Source: Flavobacterium sufflavum
GTDB taxonomy: Bacteria; Bacteroidota; Bacteroidia; Flavobacteriales; Flavobacteriaceae
Assembly (NCBI RefSeq): GCF_004016525.1
Contig: NZ_SACJ01000010.1
Location: forward strand, 1 to 64,000
Length of the DNA stretch: 64,000 nucleotides
Direction of reading: 5' to 3'
Made by a program: the position numbers and the translations under genes. The notes below the pieces were generated by a model. That model searched no databases and was not told the DNA's origin. It worked only from the letters and a program-made list of their open reading frames with translations. This document shows positions 1 through 8,602 of the stretch, piece after piece; the stretch's first letter is position 1; the number at the start of each line of letters is the position of its first letter.

Positions 1-389
1 AAACCTCCCATATCCCACTCAGCACAAGCATAAGGACCGGGACGAACAATACAATACATTCCGTTTTTTTGAACGAGTTTTACAAATTCGGCTACATCTT
101 TTTGTCCCGTAAAATCAAATTGATCAGGTTGTTGCTCGTGAAAATTCCAAAAAAGATAAATACAAATGGTATTCATCCCCATGGCTTTACACATCTGGAT
201 GCGGTGTTCCCAATATTCTTTTGGAATTCTCGGAAAATGTATTTCCCCAGCACGTACCACAAATGGTTTTCCATTCAACAGAAAAGTTTTTTCTCCAGCC
301 TCAAAAGTTCCGGCTTTCCCAAAAGTTTGTGCCTGGGTTGCCAAACCCATAAAAAGTACAATCGCAAGAATTAGTTTTGATATTCTCAT
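1..389 (-). CDS. GH35 beta-galactosidase, N-terminal part (cut by window edge)
   Basis: Reading the minus strand from the ATG at 389 gives about 129 residues that stay open to the window edge. The first ~20 residues form a signal peptide ending near AQT. The mature part shows GH35 hallmarks: GKPFVVRAGEIHFPRIP, then YLFWNFHEQ, then the block RPGPYACAEWDMGG that precedes GLP in the family. Family members hydrolyse terminal beta-linked galactose from oligo- or polysaccharides, here in the periplasm or at the surface. The catalytic glutamates would lie beyond the window. The gene starts 24 bases after the stop of the upstream GH35 gene on the same strand, so the two probably share a transcript. 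Family assignment is firm; substrate is unknown. Confidence 0.9.
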   Translation of the reverse strand, partial: MRISKLILAIVLFMGLATQAQTFGKAGTFEAGEKTFLLNGKPFVVRAGEIHFPRIPKEYWEHRIQMCKAMGMNTICIYLFWNFHEQQPDQFDFTGQKDVAEFVKLVQKNGMYCIVRPGPYACAEWDMGG

Positions 390-413
390 GTATATTTTAA
401 TATTTTAATATTC

Positions 414-2852
414 TTATTTATTACTCAACACAACATTTACCTTATATTCCACTGAAAGCTGTGGCTGTTTAATTTCCAAAAAGCTTTTTTTATCTCCAAA
501 ATCAGGCAGTACTTCCTTATCAAGATAACTCAGATACGGGGCATCTTTTTGCATCGGCATGAAATAGAAATACATATCAGTTGTTTTTAAAACTTCCTGA
601 TAGCGTTTTAATCCAATAGTCCATGGCTTGCTGGTATAAAGGTCATCTGTTTGCAACTCACCATTCATCATACAAATACCACGATCACCACGATAATCAA
701 AAGTAATGAAAAGGTCGTTTACTTTTGATAAATCCATAGTACCCGCCTTTATTACAAAATGGCTGTTATCTGCCTGAACCAATTTGATTCCAGTGTCCAC
801 TTTTGGCACAGACACACGCCAGGCACTGCTATTTTTAAAAACCAATTTGCTTTTCGTCAACTTTCCTTCAACCGAAGTTACATTGGTGGAAGCCGGAAAA
901 GTATAAAAATCAATTTGTTCCTGATTATTACTGACCAATGTTGTTTTTTCGCCATTATCCAATACCAGAGCATTACTCACCACCAACTTTTGATTATTAC
1001 TTTCACCAATCAGATACGCTTTTTTGGCTTCGCTATCCGGCAAAACTAAAAATAAAACACCATTTATCTCGAACTCATTGATTTTTTCAGCGCTACAAAT
1101 AATCACAGTATTCCCCTCTCGCATTAGAGTTTTAATTCCGTTAACTTTCATCTTACCTTTAAGTATGATTTCGGGAGCAATCCCATCTACTGACAACATC
1201 ACATTGTACTTTTTGTTATTGTTGCTAAAACTACAAAAAGGCTGCACCGTTGCCATGCGAATGGCTATCCCATCATAATTCACATTAAAAGGAAAAATAG
1301 CAGAACTACCCGCTTTAAGCGTAAAAATTCCAGTTTCCGGAAATGTTATCATTCCTGATTTAGTAACAACATTAATTTTCAAGCCCGGTAAATCCTTCAT
1401 ATCTAAATGATCCTGAAAATTATGCATGAACAAATAACCTTTATCACCATCTCCCCTTACTGAATAACGCAAAGTGGTCGTATTGGTTTCTTTTATATTA
1501 TCATTAGTCAAAGGCAATATTGGATACAGCGGTGCTAAATCATTACCATAAGATTTCAAAAAATAATTCATCAATTTTAACGGATAATAACCACTGCTGA
1601 CATTACCAAATTCGCCAATAGGAGCCTGATAATCGTAAGATTTATTGTGAAGTCCCGCACCTTCGGTAAAGAAATAATTACCAATGGATGGCGTGGTACC
1701 ACCGTGGTACATATAAAATCCCAGTCCATTAGTTCCGCTTCCCACGGTACGAACCATCATAGGAAGAAAACTTTCGCCTCTAACCCTCGGACGACGGGAA
1801 TAAGTAACCGCCATTCCTGTTCCCAATTCGGCAGCCAATGACGGATATAAATTAACATCATAACTCACAGGTGAATAATCCGGTTTTTGATGGATATTCT
1901 TAAACAAATAAAACGGTGACGGGCTGTTTCCAGCTGTCCAAAACGGATAAGCATAACCTGCCATAACCGGAATAGAACCTTTTTCGACAATTGTGGCAAA
2001 CCCCCAGCCGGTAGCAGTATAAATAGGTGCAACCAAGCCTGCATCAATAGCGAGTTTTTTAAGTGTTTTCATGTGGTCGCGTCCCACATCGGCAAACTCA
2101 TTGCCCATATTATTGATACCAACACCATCCTGAATAATCTTTTTATCTCGTCCTGCAACAGTGCGCTCTTTAGGAGCATCCTGATAGGTAAATCCCCAAG
2201 GTGCTGTCGAATGCTGATATTCGTTTTCCAATTGCACCCCAACTACAGGACCACCGTCTTTAAATAGTAAGCCTTTCAACTGTTGACCAATCTGCTGATA
2301 CAATCGGTTAACATAATACAAATAAACCTGGTCGTTGCTACGCACATCAATAGGACGACCGTACAACCAATCGGGTAAACCACCGTTACGGATTTCGCCA
2401 TGAGCAAAAGGTCCAATACGCATAAGTACTTCCAAACCGTTTTTGGCACACAATTCGGTAAAACGACGAACATCGAGATCACCAGACCAATCAAATTTAC
2501 CTTCTTTGAATTCGTGCATGTTCCAAAACACATAAGTGGCGACCACCGTAATTCCTCCGGCTTTCATTTTTTTCAGCTGCTCATCCCAATATTGATGCGG
2601 ATAACGACTAAAATGAAATTCCCCGATAACCGGAATAAAAGGCTTACCGTTTCGTTCCAGATAAAAACTGTTTAAACCAATAGTTTCTCCTTTAGTATTG
2701 CTTCCACCCAAATCAAGATGACCGCGTTGCACTTCGTATTTAGCGCCTGTAATATCAATCGAATAATTATTTTGAGCTACTAAATCCATGTATACAGTAC
2801 AAAACAAGAATAGTATCAGTGATAATACGGTAACGAATTTATTTTTTTTCAT
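414..2852 (-). CDS. GH35-family beta-galactosidase-like glycoside hydrolase
   Basis: This 812-residue protein has a signal peptide (about residues 1-26) and a GH35-type TIM barrel over roughly residues 60-400. Visible blocks are PFIPVIGEFHFSRYP, VFWNMHEF, GPFAHGEIRNGGLPDW and VQLENEYQ. By family analogy the acid/base is Glu211 (in LENE) and the nucleophile is near Glu342 (AAELGTG). GEIRNGG differs from the common CAEWDFGG block, so this is a divergent subgroup and may not act on simple beta-galactosides. The C-terminal half is probably beta-sandwich domains. It is the first gene of a tandem GH35 operon and is divergent from an AraC regulator. The family is clear; substrate specificity is not. 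Confidence 0.88.
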   Translation of the reverse strand: MKKNKFVTVLSLILFLFCTVYMDLVAQNNYSIDITGAKYEVQRGHLDLGGSNTKGETIGLNSFYLERNGKPFIPVIGEFHFSRYPHQYWDEQLKKMKAGGITVVATYVFWNMHEFKEGKFDWSGDLDVRRFTELCAKNGLEVLMRIGPFAHGEIRNGGLPDWLYGRPIDVRSNDQVYLYYVNRLYQQIGQQLKGLLFKDGGPVVGVQLENEYQHSTAPWGFTYQDAPKERTVAGRDKKIIQDGVGINNMGNEFADVGRDHMKTLKKLAIDAGLVAPIYTATGWGFATIVEKGSIPVMAGYAYPFWTAGNSPSPFYLFKNIHQKPDYSPVSYDVNLYPSLAAELGTGMAVTYSRRPRVRGESFLPMMVRTVGSGTNGLGFYMYHGGTTPSIGNYFFTEGAGLHNKSYDYQAPIGEFGNVSSGYYPLKLMNYFLKSYGNDLAPLYPILPLTNDNIKETNTTTLRYSVRGDGDKGYLFMHNFQDHLDMKDLPGLKINVVTKSGMITFPETGIFTLKAGSSAIFPFNVNYDGIAIRMATVQPFCSFSNNNKKYNVMLSVDGIAPEIILKGKMKVNGIKTLMREGNTVIICSAEKINEFEINGVLFLVLPDSEAKKAYLIGESNNQKLVVSNALVLDNGEKTTLVSNNQEQIDFYTFPASTNVTSVEGKLTKSKLVFKNSSAWRVSVPKVDTGIKLVQADNSHFVIKAGTMDLSKVNDLFITFDYRGDRGICMMNGELQTDDLYTSKPWTIGLKRYQEVLKTTDMYFYFMPMQKDAPYLSYLDKEVLPDFGDKKSFLEIKQPQLSVEYKVNVVLSNK

Positions 2853-2946
2853 TAATATAAATTTAATGTTTCTTATAGATTATCTACGAAATTTTAACCA
2901 ATCCAAAATTACTCTTTCTAATTAGTCAAAACCGTAAAAAATCCTC

Positions 2947-2964
2947 CCATAATATAAATTATGG
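2947..2964. promoter_or_regulatory. Palindrome between GH35 operon and AraC gene
   Basis: The sequence CCATAAT-ATAA-ATTATGG is an inverted repeat with perfect 7-base arms. It lies in the 245-base divergent region between the GH35 operon and the AraC-type gene, so it could be a control site for either. AraC proteins usually bind direct repeats, and the region is very A+T-rich, so function is inference only. Confidence 0.3.
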
Positions 2965-3097
2965 AAATTATTTTGTGGTTAAATTAATAGTAAAACAAAA
3001 ATACGTTTACGAATCTATTTACAAATGGATTATTAATTGAAATAAATGGACAATCTTACGACTCTAAATCAATTTACATAGCAATAGTGAGTTTATA

Positions 3098-3976
3098 ATG
3101 AATAATCTGCCGAAACCAAAAATAAAAGAAGGCTTTCTGGGGCAAACCATGGTGGTTATATCGCCTGAACAGAAAGAAAAAGCACAGCAACAGCCTTTTT
3201 TTCATAATCTGTTTCCCGATGCCATAGGCTATTTCCCTAATGCAAAACACCACAGCCGTTCGAGAAAAAACGGTATCAAAGAATACATTTTCCTCTACTG
3301 TCTTGAAGGTGAGGGCTGGATTAAAATCAATGGAAAAACCATTAATCTAAAACCTAACACAGCTTTTATCATTCCTGAAAATACTGCACATAAATATGGT
3401 AGTTCCTTAAAAGATGCCTGGAGTATTTATTGGATTCATTTCTCAGGAAATTATGCAGCTACCCTTTACAAACGTTTTTCGACACCCGGCGATGAAGCCA
3501 TCAAGATTGCATTTGATGAAAGTAGGATTAACTTATTGAACGAAATAATTAAACTTTTGGAAAACGATTTTAGCGATGAAAAAATAGAACTGACACACTT
3601 TAAATTAATCGCCTTTTTAAGTTCTTTATGTTATTCGAATACTTTAAACAATACCATCGAGGATAAAATAAGCCATTCCATAGCTTTTATGAAAACCCAT
3701 TTGAAACAAGTTTTAAGCATTGAAACATTGGCTAATCAGGCTTTTTATTCAGTTTCAAGATACTCTGAACTCTTCAAACAAAAAACGGGATATTCTCCTA
3801 TCCAATTCTTCATTCGATTAAAAATACAGAAATCCTGTGAATACCTCAATTTTACAAATCTAAATATCAAAGAAATATGCAAAGAAGTGGGTTTTGACGA
3901 TCCTTACTACTTTTCCAGAATGTTTAAAAAACAAATTGGTTTATCACCAATGCAGTATAAAAAAACACATAATTAA
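3098..3976 (+). CDS. AraC-family transcriptional regulator
   Basis: The 292-residue protein has an N-terminal cupin-like sensing domain (about residues 45-120, with [17 protein letters not shown] and [11 protein letters not shown]). The C-terminal double helix-turn-helix of the AraC family covers about residues 190-290, with the typical ending [19 protein letters not shown] and GLSPMQYKK. Such proteins activate sugar utilisation genes when they bind the sugar. The gene is divergent from the tandem GH35 genes, which are its most likely targets. The effector cannot be read from the sequence. Confidence 0.9.
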   Translation: MNNLPKPKIKEGFLGQTMVVISPEQKEKAQQQPFFHNLFPDAIGYFPNAKHHSRSRKNGIKEYIFLYCLEGEGWIKINGKTINLKPNTAFIIPENTAHKYGSSLKDAWSIYWIHFSGNYAATLYKRFSTPGDEAIKIAFDESRINLLNEIIKLLENDFSDEKIELTHFKLIAFLSSLCYSNTLNNTIEDKISHSIAFMKTHLKQVLSIETLANQAFYSVSRYSELFKQKTGYSPIQFFIRLKIQKSCEYLNFTNLNIKEICKEVGFDDPYYFSRMFKKQIGLSPMQYKKTHN

Positions 3977-4013
3977 TTGGCACATTCGAACTAAAAATCA
4001 TTCCAATAAAGTA

Positions 4014-4021
4014 TATATTTG
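4014..4021 (+). promoter_or_regulatory. Flavobacterial -7 element TATATTTG
   Basis: TATATTTG matches the flavobacterial -7 consensus TANNTTTG. Its last base is the G of an in-frame GTG, so a transcript from here would begin after that codon. This argues that translation starts at the downstream ATG at 4054. No TTG is seen at the usual distance upstream, so the promoter call is moderate. Confidence 0.4.
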
Positions 4022-4053
4022 TGAACCCTAAAGCAAATTCAAAACAGACTTGC

Positions 4054-4617
4054 ATGGTTTATGAAAACTTTATTTTTTGTCTCGAAGGCGTTCCTGATGT
4101 AGAAACTTACATTAGCACTGAAGTTCTTAAAAATTTAGAACATCTGGCGTTTGAACATCAAATTACCAGTATTTACAAAAATTGTGACACTATCGAAGGA
4201 CTGGAAGAAAGTCTGGGTGCCTTGCTTTATGATGATCATAATTTTAAAGATTACGAAATCATCTATTTAGTCATGCCCGGGCAGGAAAACAATATTTGCC
4301 TACATGAGTATTACTATAGCCTGGAAGAAATAGCCGAACTATTTGAAGGAAAACTGAAAGGTAAAATTATTCATTTTGCCAATATGAAAGCCTTGGATTT
4401 AACTTCAGATGAAGCCCAATATTTTCTTGACGTTACCAGAGCTAAAGCTATTTCGGGTTATGGAATAGCATTACCTCCAAAAATGAGCAGTATCAAGCTT
4501 GACATCGCTTTTTTCAACTTATGTCAGGAAGAAGATGATTTAGTAGAGATTGTCGAAAAATTACATCAAAAACATTATGAAGCCTGCAAATTGCTCGATT
4601 TTAGATTGTATTACTAA
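4054..4617 (+). CDS. Hypothetical protein, DUF6642-like
   Basis: I chose the ATG at 4054 (residues MVYENFIFCLEGV) over an in-frame GTG at 4021, because a TATATTTG promoter element overlaps that GTG. The protein is then 187 residues, with no signal peptide or membrane segment, and acidic. The layout FCLEG, a YEIIYLVMPG strand, a YSLEEIAELFEGKLKGK helix and KIIHFANM resembles a small Bacteroidota family that I recall as DUF6642, with a CHAT/caspase-like look. In relatives as I remember them the two strand ends carry a His-Gly and a Cys. Here they read P-G and N-M. No function is assigned. Confidence 0.6.
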   Translation: MVYENFIFCLEGVPDVETYISTEVLKNLEHLAFEHQITSIYKNCDTIEGLEESLGALLYDDHNFKDYEIIYLVMPGQENNICLHEYYYSLEEIAELFEGKLKGKIIHFANMKALDLTSDEAQYFLDVTRAKAISGYGIALPPKMSSIKLDIAFFNLCQEEDDLVEIVEKLHQKHYEACKLLDFRLYY

Positions 4618-4737
4618 AAAATCAATTTCGTGAACTCATTAAACTTTAATAACTTCGTAGAGCTAAAATAATCAGATAGCATACTTTTTTTAAAAGTTTT
4701 CTGTTTAATCTACACCATTTTACAAAAACTAACAATA

Positions 4738-5496
4738 ATGAAAAAATATTATTTACATAACGGCATCGAAAGCAGTGGTCCTTTTGATTTAGCCGAATTG
4801 CAAATGAAACAAATTAAAGCAACAACACCGGTGTGGTTTTCCGGAATGCCCGATTGGAAAACTGCCGGGGAAATAGAGGAATTAAAACCTGTCTTGCAAA
4901 TCGCCCCGCCTCCTTTTAATCCTATCCCGTCAATACCGAAAAAAATAGAAATGGAACTAGAGGAAGAAGAAATTGAAGAGGAAATTGAAGAAAAAAAACC
5001 CAAAATCTTGGGATTAAAAAAAAGCACTTTTTACCTGATTTCCTTCCTGTTGGTATTGCTAATCGGAACTTTTTTTTTAAACTTTTTAGAAGAGAACAGA
5101 AGTGCTCAATTAGAGGAACAAAACGCAAAAACCGAAAGAGAAAATCGTCAATACCAACTGCAACAAAAAGAAATTGAAGAGCAGAAAAAACAAATTGAAG
5201 AACAGGAACGATTAGAAGCGGAACGAATTGCCAAAGAAAGAAAAGAAACTATTAATAAAAGACTATCTGAAATTCAAATCAAGCAAATAGAAAACCAAAC
5301 CTTTTTAGAAGAAGCAAAAAACGAATTGACCAGAGCAAGCCAATTTCAGTTTTTCAGAACAGCAGATGAAAAAGATAAAGAAATAAATGCCATTCAAGCA
5401 GACATCAGCCGTTTGAAAAAGGATATTGAATCACTGGAAAATGAGCGTAATCAGCTGAGTTTAGAATTAGAGCGAATGCAATCTCAAAAAAATTAG
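4738..5496 (+). CDS. GYF_2-domain membrane protein with coiled coil
   Basis: The 252-residue protein starts with a GYF_2/DUF4339 domain (residues 1-50: YYLHNGIESSGPFDLAEL, then TPVWFSGMPDWKTAGE). An acidic Glu-rich linker follows (about 70-88), then one hydrophobic helix (about 98-115, FYLISFLLVLLIGTFFL). The rest, about 120-252, is a long Glu/Lys/Gln-rich coiled coil. The likely topology is a cytoplasmic GYF_2 domain with the coiled coil on the other side of the membrane. GYF_2 domains are thought to mediate protein contacts. It is preceded by a 120-base gap and is probably transcribed alone or with the next gene. Confidence 0.7.
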   Translation: MKKYYLHNGIESSGPFDLAELQMKQIKATTPVWFSGMPDWKTAGEIEELKPVLQIAPPPFNPIPSIPKKIEMELEEEEIEEEIEEKKPKILGLKKSTFYLISFLLVLLIGTFFLNFLEENRSAQLEEQNAKTERENRQYQLQQKEIEEQKKQIEEQERLEAERIAKERKETINKRLSEIQIKQIENQTFLEEAKNELTRASQFQFFRTADEKDKEINAIQADISRLKKDIESLENERNQLSLELERMQSQKN

Positions 5497-5549
5497 CACA
5501 CTTAAAACCAACTACTTGTTCTTTTTGTTTTTTAATCCAAATCTAAAAA

Positions 5550-6113
5550 ATGCAAAACCGCTATTCCTTAGTCATCAGCCCTTCTGAAGAAATTATCGCT
5601 TTGGTAAAAACCATGAAGGAGGAATTAGCGAAAGAAATTGGCTGGTTTCACAGCAAAAATTCATTGGCACACATTACCATCAACGAATTTATGGCTGCTG
5701 AAAATGAAATTGAGATTATCAAGAAACAACTCAATACTATTTGCGAAAGCCTGAAACCAATTCATGTTCAGCTAAATGCATTTGACAGCTATCCCAATGG
5801 TGCTTTTTTCATAGCTCCCGATGCTGTTTCAAAAATAGATTTGAAACAAATCATGAAACACGTCAATCAATCTTTTCAGGCAAAAACACTTTTTAAAAAT
5901 AACGAACCCCATCTGTCTATAGCCCGTCAATTGAGTCCTGAACATATTGCAACAAGCTATCGTCTGTTTTCCAAACCGATAGCCCTGAATTTTGTTTGCG
6001 ACAGTATTTCACTTCGTTTGTTTAACCCTAACATCAAACAATTCGAAATAATTAGCCATTTTGAATTCAAGAATAATCCAAAATCTAGCCTTGAGCAAGG
6101 GACGCTTTTTTAG
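5550..6113 (+). CDS. 2H phosphoesterase (2'-5' RNA ligase-like)
   Basis: The 187-residue cytoplasmic protein carries the two signature motifs of the 2H phosphoesterase superfamily: HIT (His41-x-Thr43, in AHITINEF) and HLS (His121-x-Ser123, in PHLSIARQL). Their spacing is normal for the LigT/YjcG branch. Family members open cyclic phosphodiesters of RNA ends or nucleotides; the substrate here cannot be told. The gene follows the GYF_2 gene by 53 bases. Confidence 0.75.
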   Translation: MQNRYSLVISPSEEIIALVKTMKEELAKEIGWFHSKNSLAHITINEFMAAENEIEIIKKQLNTICESLKPIHVQLNAFDSYPNGAFFIAPDAVSKIDLKQIMKHVNQSFQAKTLFKNNEPHLSIARQLSPEHIATSYRLFSKPIALNFVCDSISLRLFNPNIKQFEIISHFEFKNNPKSSLEQGTLF

Positions 6114-6191
6114 CTTCATCAACGCCTAAAAAACAAATCAAAAAAATCTTAAATGTTTTTTGATAAAAATCAAAAATCGTAACTTTAAGAT

Positions 6192-7337
6192 ATGAAAAGT
6201 CATTTCAACATAATCATAGCGGGAGCGGGCGGCATTGCTGAAGCGGCAGGCTTGATTCTGGCAGAATGGAGCGAGGTCACTCCTTCTCTATTTATTGGAA
6301 ATAGAACGCTCGCAAAAGCCCAGTCGGTAGCGCAATGGATTGAAGAAGGAACAACAAAACATTGTTCTGTTGAACCTTTTCTCCTTCCTGAACAGGAATT
6401 GACTGAGGAAATGAAAATAATTTTCGACGAAGCCGATATTATTCTGGATTGTTTGCCCGGAAGTCAGGCTCCAAGAATAGCAAAACTGGCCCAGGAATTT
6501 CATTTACATTACGCCAATCTGACTGAATGTGTAGCCGAAACCGATGAAATTATTGCTTTGGCAAAAGATGCTACAACTGGTTTTATATTGCAAACAGGAA
6601 TTGCTCCGGGCTATATTGATGTACTTGCCAATGCGCTTTTCCAACAATTCTGCATTGATTTTAAAGTAAACACAGTCGATAAATTAGAATTAAAAGTGGG
6701 CGCATTGACTAAAAATGCCGTTGCCCCCCACTATTATGGATTTACCTGGAGTCCTATAGGCGTAGCGACCGAATATCTTAAAAAAGCCATTACAATCCGG
6801 GATTTTAATAAAACCGAACTTCCTGCCTTATCCGAAAGAACTTCGATTGTCATTGACGGAATTACTTATGAAGCCGATCTGACTTCGGGAGGTGCCGCCG
6901 ATTTACCAGATGCCTTAGCTGGAAAAGTGCGCAATTTAGATTATAAAACCTTTCGTTTTCCGGGACATTATGACTGGATACAGCAACAATTAATGACAAT
7001 TGGCAATTCTGAAAATACCCTCAAAGAATTACAGCAAATCATGGAAAAAGAAATTCCACTAATTGAGAACGACCAAATTATATTATATGCAGCAGTAGAA
7101 GGCAAAGATCAAGAAGGTATTTTAAGAAGAAGAGAAATTTCCAAATGTATCCTACCGCAAAAAGTAGGCAATCATCAATTAAGAGCCATACAAGCAACAA
7201 CTGCAACTCCTTTAGTACAATCAGCTCAACTTTTACTGGAAAACAATTTCAAAGGAGTTATTCTTCAAAGTCAAATTGAAACCGAGTCTTTTTTGAATGG
7301 AAATTTCATCGTTCCTGTTTATGGGAAGATCAAATAG
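6192..7337 (+). CDS. Saccharopine dehydrogenase-like oxidoreductase
   Basis: The 381-residue protein begins with a Rossmann fold (IIIAGAGGIAEAAG, residues 7-20), followed by ADIILDCLPGSQAPRIAK and GIAPGYIDVLAN, as in the saccharopine dehydrogenase NAD(P)-binding family. A central substrate-domain-like part includes TSGGAADLPDAL and FRFPGHYDWI, which recurs in this family (KTIRYPGH in lysine-pathway enzymes). Bacterial relatives act in lysine degradation or carboxyspermidine synthesis, but many are uncharacterised. The start is the ATG at 6192, a few bases after TAACTTTA, a near match to the -7 element. No partner gene is adjacent. Confidence 0.75.
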   Translation: MKSHFNIIIAGAGGIAEAAGLILAEWSEVTPSLFIGNRTLAKAQSVAQWIEEGTTKHCSVEPFLLPEQELTEEMKIIFDEADIILDCLPGSQAPRIAKLAQEFHLHYANLTECVAETDEIIALAKDATTGFILQTGIAPGYIDVLANALFQQFCIDFKVNTVDKLELKVGALTKNAVAPHYYGFTWSPIGVATEYLKKAITIRDFNKTELPALSERTSIVIDGITYEADLTSGGAADLPDALAGKVRNLDYKTFRFPGHYDWIQQQLMTIGNSENTLKELQQIMEKEIPLIENDQIILYAAVEGKDQEGILRRREISKCILPQKVGNHQLRAIQATTATPLVQSAQLLLENNFKGVILQSQIETESFLNGNFIVPVYGKIK

Positions 7338-7350
7338 TCAATTATTTTTT

Positions 7351-7411
7351 ACCACAGATTTTTATCTTTTTTTTCACCATCGATTAAAAATAAAATCTGC
7401 GAATCTGCGGT
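7351..7411. repeat. Imperfect inverted repeat, ACCACAGATT type
   Basis: ACCACAGATT at 7351-7360 and AATCTGCGGT at 7402-7411 are inverted arms with one mismatch around an A+T-rich core. It lies between two convergent genes. The motif resembles small dispersed repeats common in flavobacterial intergenic regions. It could also serve as a weak bidirectional terminator. Confidence 0.45.
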
Positions 7412-7442
7412 ATTTATATAAATTTCAATCTGAGCTTCTAAC

Positions 7443-8471
7443 CTATTTCAAATTCCTATTCGAAGATTGCCTGATAATCAATTCCGGCTCTAGAATAATT
7501 CTGTTAATCATTTTTTTCTTAGGGTTATTTATTCGTTCCAAAAAAGCTTCGGCAGTTAATTTCCCAATTTGGTCACTATGCTGATTCACGGTTGAAATAG
7601 AAGGCTGCGTAAGCGAAGTAAAAGGCTCATCACTAAAACCAATCAGCGCCATTTCTTCAGGAACTTTAATATTGTTTTCCAAGAGCACCTGCAAAGCGCC
7701 AAGTGCCGCAATATCTCCAGCTACATAAACCGCATCGGGTCTTTCGGGCGAATCCAATAATTGCTGCATGATACGACGTCCGTCTTCTAAACGTAAATTA
7801 CTTTCGATAATCCAATTTTCAGGAGCTGCCAATCCTGATTTCTCCAATGCATCTTTGTAGCCTCGAATACGCTCTTTATAAATTCGAATGTGTTTAAAAC
7901 CGGCAATATGCGCAATGCGTTTGCAATTTTGAGAAACCAAATGATCCACAACCAAATGACTACTTTTATAATCATCAATCCCTACATAATCAACGTTTAA
8001 CTCCTCCTCACCTCTATCAAACAATACGAGTTCTGTCCCTTTGGATTTTATCTTTTTGTAATATTCTAAATCGGTGGTTTCATTTGCCATAGAAGCTATA
8101 ATTCCGTCCACCTGAATTTTCAATAAGGTATCTATTTCCTGGCATTCTTTGGCGTACAATTCATTAGACTGGGTCATGATGATATTATAACCATTGAGAT
8201 TGAGCACTTTTTCGATATTTTCGACTACAGAAGAAAAAAAATGGCTGTTGACACGGGGAATAATCACACCAACCAAATTGCTTTTTCCTTTGCGTAAAGC
8301 ACTCGACAAATAATTAGGCTGATAATCCAATTGAATTGCCGCTTCTTTCACCGCAATTTTAGTCTTTTCACTAATTCTGGGGTGATCATTCAAGGCTTTA
8401 GAAACCGCCGAAGGTGTTAAACCTAATACAGCAGCAATATCTTTTATCGTAGATTTTTTTTTATTCTCCAA
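7443..8471 (-). CDS. LacI-family transcriptional regulator
   Basis: The 342-residue protein opens with a LacI helix-turn-helix (STIKDIAAVLGLTPSAVSKA, about residues 7-26) and the hinge region, followed by a periplasmic-binding-protein-like sensor (GVIIPRVNSHFFS, VDGIIASMANE, DAVYVAGDIAALGAL, ALIGFSDEPFTSLTQPSIST). There is no ATG at the required place; the start is TTG at 8471. A palindrome with a central CG, the usual form of LacI-family operators, lies 12 bases upstream and a variant lies before the divergent operon. The regulator thus probably represses both itself and the L-sugar operon, with a pathway sugar or its lactone as inducer. Confidence 0.92.
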   Translation of the reverse strand: MENKKKSTIKDIAAVLGLTPSAVSKALNDHPRISEKTKIAVKEAAIQLDYQPNYLSSALRKGKSNLVGVIIPRVNSHFFSSVVENIEKVLNLNGYNIIMTQSNELYAKECQEIDTLLKIQVDGIIASMANETTDLEYYKKIKSKGTELVLFDRGEEELNVDYVGIDDYKSSHLVVDHLVSQNCKRIAHIAGFKHIRIYKERIRGYKDALEKSGLAAPENWIIESNLRLEDGRRIMQQLLDSPERPDAVYVAGDIAALGALQVLLENNIKVPEEMALIGFSDEPFTSLTQPSISTVNQHSDQIGKLTAEAFLERINNPKKKMINRIILEPELIIRQSSNRNLK

Positions 8472-8483
8472 TTAGTTTTTATA

Positions 8484-8505
8484 TTTGTTCAATCGATTGA
8501 ACAAA
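8484..8505. promoter_or_regulatory. LacI-type operator upstream of regulator gene
   Basis: This is a perfect 22-base palindrome with half-sites TGTTCAA and TTGAACA around a central TCGA. The symmetric form with CG at the centre is standard for LacI-family operators. It lies 12 bases before the TTG start of the LacI gene, consistent with autorepression. A close copy is at 8566. Confidence 0.75.
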
Positions 8506-8565
8506 AATAGCTACTTTAAACTGAAAACACAAGATATCTCTATTTGTGTTTTTTATTTTTCGGAC

Positions 8566-8583
8566 TGTTCAAACGTTGGAACA
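8566..8583. promoter_or_regulatory. LacI-type operator upstream of L-sugar operon
   Basis: TGTTCAAACGTTGGAACA is palindromic except at one base pair, with a central CG, and shares the TGTTC/GAACA outer half-sites with the palindrome at 8484. It ends 19 bases before the dehydrogenase start codon, so bound repressor would cover the transcription start region of the three-gene operon. Confidence 0.7.
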
Positions 8584-8602
8584 AAAAAATAATTAAAAAA
8601 AG

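Noticed and set aside
69..408. Two plus-strand frames at the left edge
   Set aside because: They are antisense to the GH35 signal peptide and catalytic start, which gives a clear family match on the minus strand.
4749..5128. Minus-strand frames opposite the GYF_2 gene
   Set aside because: Low-complexity Ser/Ile/Phe products that arise from the antisense of Glu/Lys-rich coding sequence.
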